Translations under genes and position numbers: made by a program | Origin: Diadema setosum | Taxonomy: Eukaryota > Echinodermata > Echinoidea > Diadematoida > Diadematidae | Assembly (NCBI GenBank): GCA_033980235.1 | Contig: CM067067.1 | Span: 14,426,901-14,490,900, forward strand | Direction: 5' to 3' | DNA length: 64,000 nt | Notes under the pieces: generated by a model | Told to the model about the DNA's origin: nothing | What the model saw: the letters and a program-made list of their open reading frames with translations, nothing else | The model's database searches: none | Shown here: in pieces, positions 60,048 to 64,000 of the stretch | Layout of the letters: the number at the start of each line of letters is the position of its first letter | Numbering within the stretch: the first letter of the stretch is position 1

Positions 60048-60300
60048 GACTACTGTATATACCGAATATTTCATGAGGTTTTTATTTTCACGAATTTCGT
60101 AAGTCAGGTGCTATTTGCGAATTCGAAAACATGCAAAAATATTTTACTCTCATTCTGACATGAATGTGACAAGCATTTTTCTGTTCAATACTATACTCCA
60201 CAATCAGGAATCTAACCACTCGCGAAATTGTAGGGAAGTCCCAATTAGCACGAAAATTAGGCTCGCTAAACAAATGGTGCATTACTGTATACTCTTGTCT
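60048..60300. mobile_element. Putative MITE with TACTGTATA ends
   Basis: The left end TACTGTATATACCGAATATT and GGTTTTTATTTTCACGAATT face a right end with CGCGAAATT, AGCACGAAAATTAGGCTCGC and ATTACTGTATAC. The blocks are inverted but diverged. Ends of this style are common in small invertebrate DNA elements. Confidence 0.45.
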
Positions 60301-60809
60301 TAACATAAACAAGATAATTTTTTTTTTCTTTTTTTTTAAATCTTCTGCAGAATTGGGAGACTCTGCTTTGGGGTACTAAAAGTATGAAATGCAAGAGCTG
60401 AACGCGGCACGGAGAAAAAAAAAAATCTCAATCTTGGTTTATTACTACATTATACTTAGTGGCCAAAATTCACAAAGTTAGTTTAAATTTAGTCCATGGA
60501 TTATGCAAATTTTGTTTCCATTAATGTGAGATATAACAGATTGCATACGCCAACAGACATTCGGTAATAAACGCGGGCTGATACTCGCAGGTGACAGGTA
60601 CGCCTACTTCGAGCTTGTTTTCAATAGGTCATTGACTAAATTTAGACCACGATGGATTTGGTTTGCACTATCTTGGTGAATTTGGGCCGGTATGTTTTTG
60701 TGATAGTCTTCTTCCCCAGCCTCCGGGCCTTTTGCCCTCCCATCTGTAATAGGTTGCAAATCTCTGTCTCTGCCTTCTATCCCCTCATCCTTCTCTCACC
60801 ATTTATTAG

Positions 60810-60929
60810 GGAGTTTTCGCTACACGACGGGAAGACCAAGAATATGCCAAAGCAATCATCTGTGACAGTCCCCGCACTCGGACTCCCGTGCCCATATCTA
60901 TTAAAAGCAGTTTCGCTTTCCTGAAATAG
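60810..60929 (+). CDS. Candidate terminal exon of an unknown gene (both strands open)
   Basis: After a C/T-rich tract ending ATTTATTAG, the + strand reads GVFATRREDQEYAKAIICDS then PRTRTPVPISIKSSFAFLK and TAG at 60927-60929. The opposite strand is also open from CCTATTTCAG to AATG|GTGAGA (60920-60800; ETAFNRYGHGSPSAGTVTDD), but its phase does not fit the LRRC71-like exon at 59406. The + reading looks the better one. No homologue is recognised. Confidence 0.3.
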   Translation, partial: GVFATRREDQEYAKAIICDSPRTRTPVPISIKSSFAFLK

Positions 60930-60957
60930 GATGGAGGCGCGGCAATAAGATCGATGA

Positions 60958-60992
60958 CTGGCTGGCTAACTGGCTGGCTGGCTGGCTGGCTG
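60958..60992. repeat. (GGCT)n tetranucleotide repeat
   Basis: GACTGGCTGGCTAACTGGCT continuing as pure GGCT units. Confidence 0.9.
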
Positions 60993-61261
60993 AATGCTGC
61001 CCAGCTCGGGACCGAACGCTACAATATTGTACTTTGGCCAAGTACTGTACTCGTTTTCCCCAGGACTGGACGTTTTTCAGATTTGATCATGCGCAGAAGC
61101 AAATTTTGCACATGGCACGCTCAACTACCGGCTGCGTCGTGCTTGCGAAAACTCACTACTACCTCTGCAACAGAAGAAGGTTGTATTTTCATCGCCGTTG
61201 GTTTGTTACTTTGTTTAATTGTTTGTTTGTCTGCGTGCAAAATAACTCAAAAAGTTGGGAA

Positions 61262-61595
61262 CAAATTCGAATGAAACTTGTAGGAAAAGTTAATAATGAC
61301 ACAAGGAGCAGATGATTAAATTTTGGTACTGATCCTGGAATCTTTTAATGAATTTTTGAAGGACTTATTATATTTTGGCAAATAAGGTCAATGAACTTGG
61401 GAGTTCAAGCTGCGCGTATTTGAGATTTGCATACGGGCACTGAAGCGCATGCTCTGCTCGGGCGAGGCGCCGCGCAGCTGGAAGCTGATTACGTATACAA
61501 AGAGCTTCTATATTGGGCGATTCTCAGCATGCGTGCATCGGTGTAAATGAGCTGCTTGGCAGAGGTATGCATTCTCTTTCTAGTTTCTGCATGGC
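61262..61595. repeat. Interspersed repeat, copy 2 (sister of 4600-4945)
   Basis: GAATGAAACTTGTAGGAAAA, GAGCAGATGATTAAATTTTG, GGGAGTTCAAGCTGCGCGTA, GGGCGATTCTCAGCATGCGT and GAGCTGCTTGGCAGAGGT follow the same order as the copy next to the HMG20-like exon. It lies about 30 bases from the TTAA element at 61627. Confidence 0.7.
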
Positions 61596-61626
61596 TTTGC
61601 CTTTATCTCCGGTCTCAATGTCTTAA

Positions 61627-62184
61627 AGGGAAGATAAACCCCAAGAACAATGTGGATTGAGTGAAAGCAGCAACATTAGTAGAACACATCAATGAAAGTT
61701 TGAGGAAAATCGGACAATCGATGCAAAAGTTATGAATTTTTAAAGTTTTGGTGTTGGAACCGCTGGATGGGGAGACTACTAGAGGATATGACGTATGAGA
61801 GGACAACAATGCAAAGAAAATATAAAGGAAATTCAACAAAAATTCACTTTTCTAGAATTATGAAAGAGCAGTGGATCAACCGCTTTCTGAAAGCAGGGGG
61901 AATAATTGCTACCCTTAACATATGTCAATATCAAGTTGATGGAATTTGTAATTTTCATGAAAAATTGATTTTTTTAGTATTTTCTTTATATTTTCTTGGT
62001 ATTGTTGTCCACTCATACGTCATAACCTCCAGTAGTCTCCTCATCCAGCGGTTCCAACATCAAAACTTTAAAAATTCATAACTTTTGCATCGATTGTCCG
62101 ATTTTCTTCAAACTTTCACTGATGTGTTCTAATAATGTTGCTGCTTTCACTCAATCCACATTGTTCTTGGGGTTTATCTTCCCT
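61627..62184. mobile_element. TTAA-flanked 558-bp MITE, copy 1 (well preserved)
   Basis: TTAA at 61623-61626, then AGGGAAGATAAACCCCAAGA. The exact inverse TCTTGGGGTTTATCTTCCCT ends at 62184 and is followed by TTAA at 62185-62188. Inverted arms continue with near identity for more than 150 bp (TGTGGATTGAGTGAAAGCAG, ACATCAATGAAAGTTTGAGG, GGAACCGCTGGATG and their complements). The interior is AT-rich and non-coding. Confidence 0.9.
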
Positions 62185-62338
62185 TTAATGTCTATATTGT
62201 CTTTCTCCCTTTTCATCTCTCACAGTCACAATAGTACGCAGTCTCTCTCAAACTTTTTTTTTTTTTTTTTCTGTCTCTCTGTCCACCTGTGTTTCTCCTT
62301 CTCACAACTTTTCGTCTTTTTTTGTCTTCCCGTTTGAG

Positions 62339-62530
62339 GGATATATGTGGGACAACAGGACTCCTGGGGAGAGGGAGGCAAGCCGTAAACCTGGGGGACT
62401 GAGAGGCTTATTGGCTGCACACTTCCATAAGAGGGTGCGTGGAGGCGACAGATCAATGACATTTGGCGATACCATCCGGCAAATGTCAACCATCGGAGCA
62501 TCAACCCTGCATCTTACCAAAACAAGTTAA
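62339..62530 (+). CDS. Candidate terminal exon of an unknown gene
   Basis: A polypyrimidine tract (CTTTTTTTGTCTTCCCG) ending TTTGAG precedes a 63-codon frame reading GYMWDNRTPGEREASRKPGG, LLAAHFHKRVRGGDRSMTFG and DTIRQMSTIGASTLHLTKTS, then TAA at 62528-62530. The composition is coding-like and basic. No family is recognised. It lies in an LRRC71-like intron on the opposite strand. Confidence 0.33.
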   Translation, partial: GYMWDNRTPGEREASRKPGGLRGLLAAHFHKRVRGGDRSMTFGDTIRQMSTIGASTLHLTKTS

Positions 62531-62704
62531 TTTTTTTTTTCCTTTAAATGAAAGGAACGTTTCTGAATCGGGCATGCTTTTGAAGACATGACCAATCCCA
62601 GCAAGATGTACTGTACAAGTACATTGTATACGTAAATGAATAACAGCAAAAGGTTTCTGCTCGGAGTTCAATAAAATATTGGTTCACAACAGTAGCAATT
62701 AAGA

Positions 62705-63126
62705 AAACTCTGTGAAAGATGTTTTAAGAAATTTTTGCCCATAGGGCTTTGTCAAGTCAATGGCAAGCTTTATTTTGAAAATGGTATAAATCAAAATAAA
62801 AGACGCATCGTCAGTGGTAGCGCGTCCATTATAAAATGCGCACAGACACCATCTTGCATTGTGACGTGTTTTCCCCTGCTTTCTTACTGTTCTTTGTGAC
62901 GTCTTTTTGTGTGTGCTCTCTGTATTTTCCTTGCTTTCTTGGTATTCTTTGTGATGTCTTTATATGTTGTATGCTTCTTGTGTATGTGCATTTTATTATG
63001 GATGTGCTACCACTGATGACACATCTTTTATTTTGATTTATACCATCTCCAAAATAAAGCGTGCCATATTGATTTGACAAAGCCCTGTGGGCCACAATTT
63101 GTTGAAACAATGTCTTTCACGGAGTT
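62705..63126. mobile_element. Fold-back element of about 420 bp with 115-bp arms
   Basis: The left arm (CTCTGTGAAAGATG, CATAGGGCTTTGTCAA, GGTATAAATCAAAATAAAAG, TCAGTGGTAGC) is mirrored at the right (GCTACCACTGATGA, CTTTTATTTTGATTTATACC, TTTGACAAAGCCCTGTGG, GTCTTTCACGGAG). The loop contains a tandem pair of TTGCTTTCTTGGTATTCTTT-like units with GTGACGTCTTT and GTGATGTCTTT. Confidence 0.85.
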
Positions 63127-63703
63127 TATATAAACATTTGTAATGATTTATACTATATACATAATATCTCATAATAACAATTAAAACTAGGCTGAGGCTT
63201 GTCCTTTAATATTCCAATGGAAGTTAATGCTGCATCTTCAGTTGAGACCATCATGGTAGTGAGTTTATTGTGCTAGCTCTTCCCTCCTAAAATGTACTTT
63301 CACAAAACCTACTATCTTTTTGATCTGCCCTGCTTTTGTTCAGCATAAATGCACACTGTACATCATCCCAGGCTGCCAAAAAGCTTTATCTTTTTATACT
63401 ACGTACCTACGCTTCTTTCTGTCTCATTCAACTTGTCAACTTTCTAAGGTCATATCTGATGCATTGTATCTTATCTCAGTTTCCTTCTCATATTTAATAC
63501 TCTCATCTGTCTATTCTAGTCTCTCATACCACTTCCCATCCCTGCCCCTCTCTCTCATATATGCTGAAGAAATCTCTCCTTTTTTTGTCCCGTTTTCAAC
63601 ATAATGGCACCTCCCCTTTGGACAGTCTTTTATATGGAATGACCTGGAGTCCATTACATGTATGTTCCCTAGCTTGTAGGCCTATAGCTTCTTCGCAATA
63701 ATC

Positions 63704-63862
63704 TTAGTCTATCATCTTGCCAAATATTCCCTCCTTGGCCTTGACGTACACTCCATCCAGGTATCGATGACCGCCTCGTATAGGTCTGAACTCTGAGGGG
63801 GCAGAAACTTCGGCATTGGGTGTAATGGATTTCGTTACTCCTACGCAGGAGTTCCCATTGCT
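63704..63862 (-). CDS. Candidate terminal exon of an unknown - strand gene
   Basis: After acceptor TGGGGCATGCAG the frame reads SNGNSCVGVTKSITPNAEVS, then APSEFRPIRGGHRYLDGVYV and KAKEGIFGKMID, and stops with TAA at 63704-63706 (53 codons including stop, phase 0). The composition is strongly protein-like. I do not recognise the family. If real, it implies another - strand gene ending here, upstream of or nested within the LRRC71-like gene. Confidence 0.4.
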   Translation of the reverse strand, partial: SNGNSCVGVTKSITPNAEVSAPSEFRPIRGGHRYLDGVYVKAKEGIFGKMID

Positions 63863-64000
63863 CTGCATGCCCCAAGCATCAGGCGGGTAACCGTATCAGC
63901 GGCAGAGAATGAAGGAATAATGCCGGAAATCATTTTTTTTTTTTTGTGTGTGAAAAAAATTCTCCCATCTGTAACTCAAGCACCTACAGTACAATCAGCG

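Noticed and set aside
61767..62081. 104-codon open frame on the + strand
   Set aside because: Lies wholly inside the 558-bp MITE; the opposite strand gives a mirrored frame as expected from the inverted repeat.
61618..62193. ATGTCT as a 6-bp target duplication of the 558-bp MITE
   Set aside because: The flanks do share ATGTC, but TTAA at both ends with AGGGAAG inverted repeats is the simpler and better-known target-site pattern.

Overview
This is nuclear genomic DNA from an invertebrate animal. It is AT-rich and sparsely coding, with short exons split by long introns, microsatellites and many inverted-repeat mobile elements. The mix of TTAA-flanked miniature elements, a CR1/L2-type LINE and the two conserved genes suggests a marine deuterostome, most likely an echinoderm such as a sea urchin. 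That assignment is inference from repeat style and base composition, not proof.

Left part (1-6.1 kb, + strand): the last four coding exons of an HMG20A/HMG20B-type gene (LSD1/CoREST-associated HMG-box protein). They cover the end of the HMG box, a conserved acidic link, the coiled coil and the C-terminal tail. Their splice phases agree throughout. The HMG-box start lies left of the window.

Middle (6.1-20 kb): about 14 kb between two convergent genes. It holds miniature transposons, simple repeats, a decayed reading frame and several short protein-like open stretches that I cannot assign.

Right part (20.07 to beyond 59.4 kb, - strand): the 3' portion of an LRRC71-like gene. Six exons join in phase. 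In transcript order they are two Lys/Glu-rich exons (59.4 and 55.4 kb), a third Lys-rich exon (26.8 kb), two leucine-rich-repeat exons (24.8 and 22.5 kb) and the terminal exon (20.1 kb). A possible 120-nt cassette exon lies at 23.5 kb. The N-terminal LRR exons must lie right of the window. One intron (26.8-55.3 kb) is about 28.5 kb long and hosts a large non-LTR retrotransposon in the opposite orientation. That element has an intact L1-type ORF1 (39.6-40.6 kb), an unusually long 4-kb inter-ORF spacer with degenerate tandem duplications, an intact 1031-codon endonuclease/reverse transcriptase ORF2 (44.5-47.6 kb) and a TGAAC-repeat 3' tail near 48.35 kb.

The introns also carry several palindromic element families, some with two to four copies in the window, and at least four of them have TTAA at their ends. 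A roughly 700-bp purine-only tract (22.6-23.3 kb) becomes a giant polypyrimidine tract directly upstream of an LRRC71 3' splice site. Several further exon-like open stretches with plausible splice signals (32.6/33.4, 54.4, 60.8, 62.4 and 63.8 kb) may be nested or neighbouring genes or conserved noncoding DNA. They are given at low confidence. I saw no rRNA or CRISPR, and no convincing intact tRNA gene.
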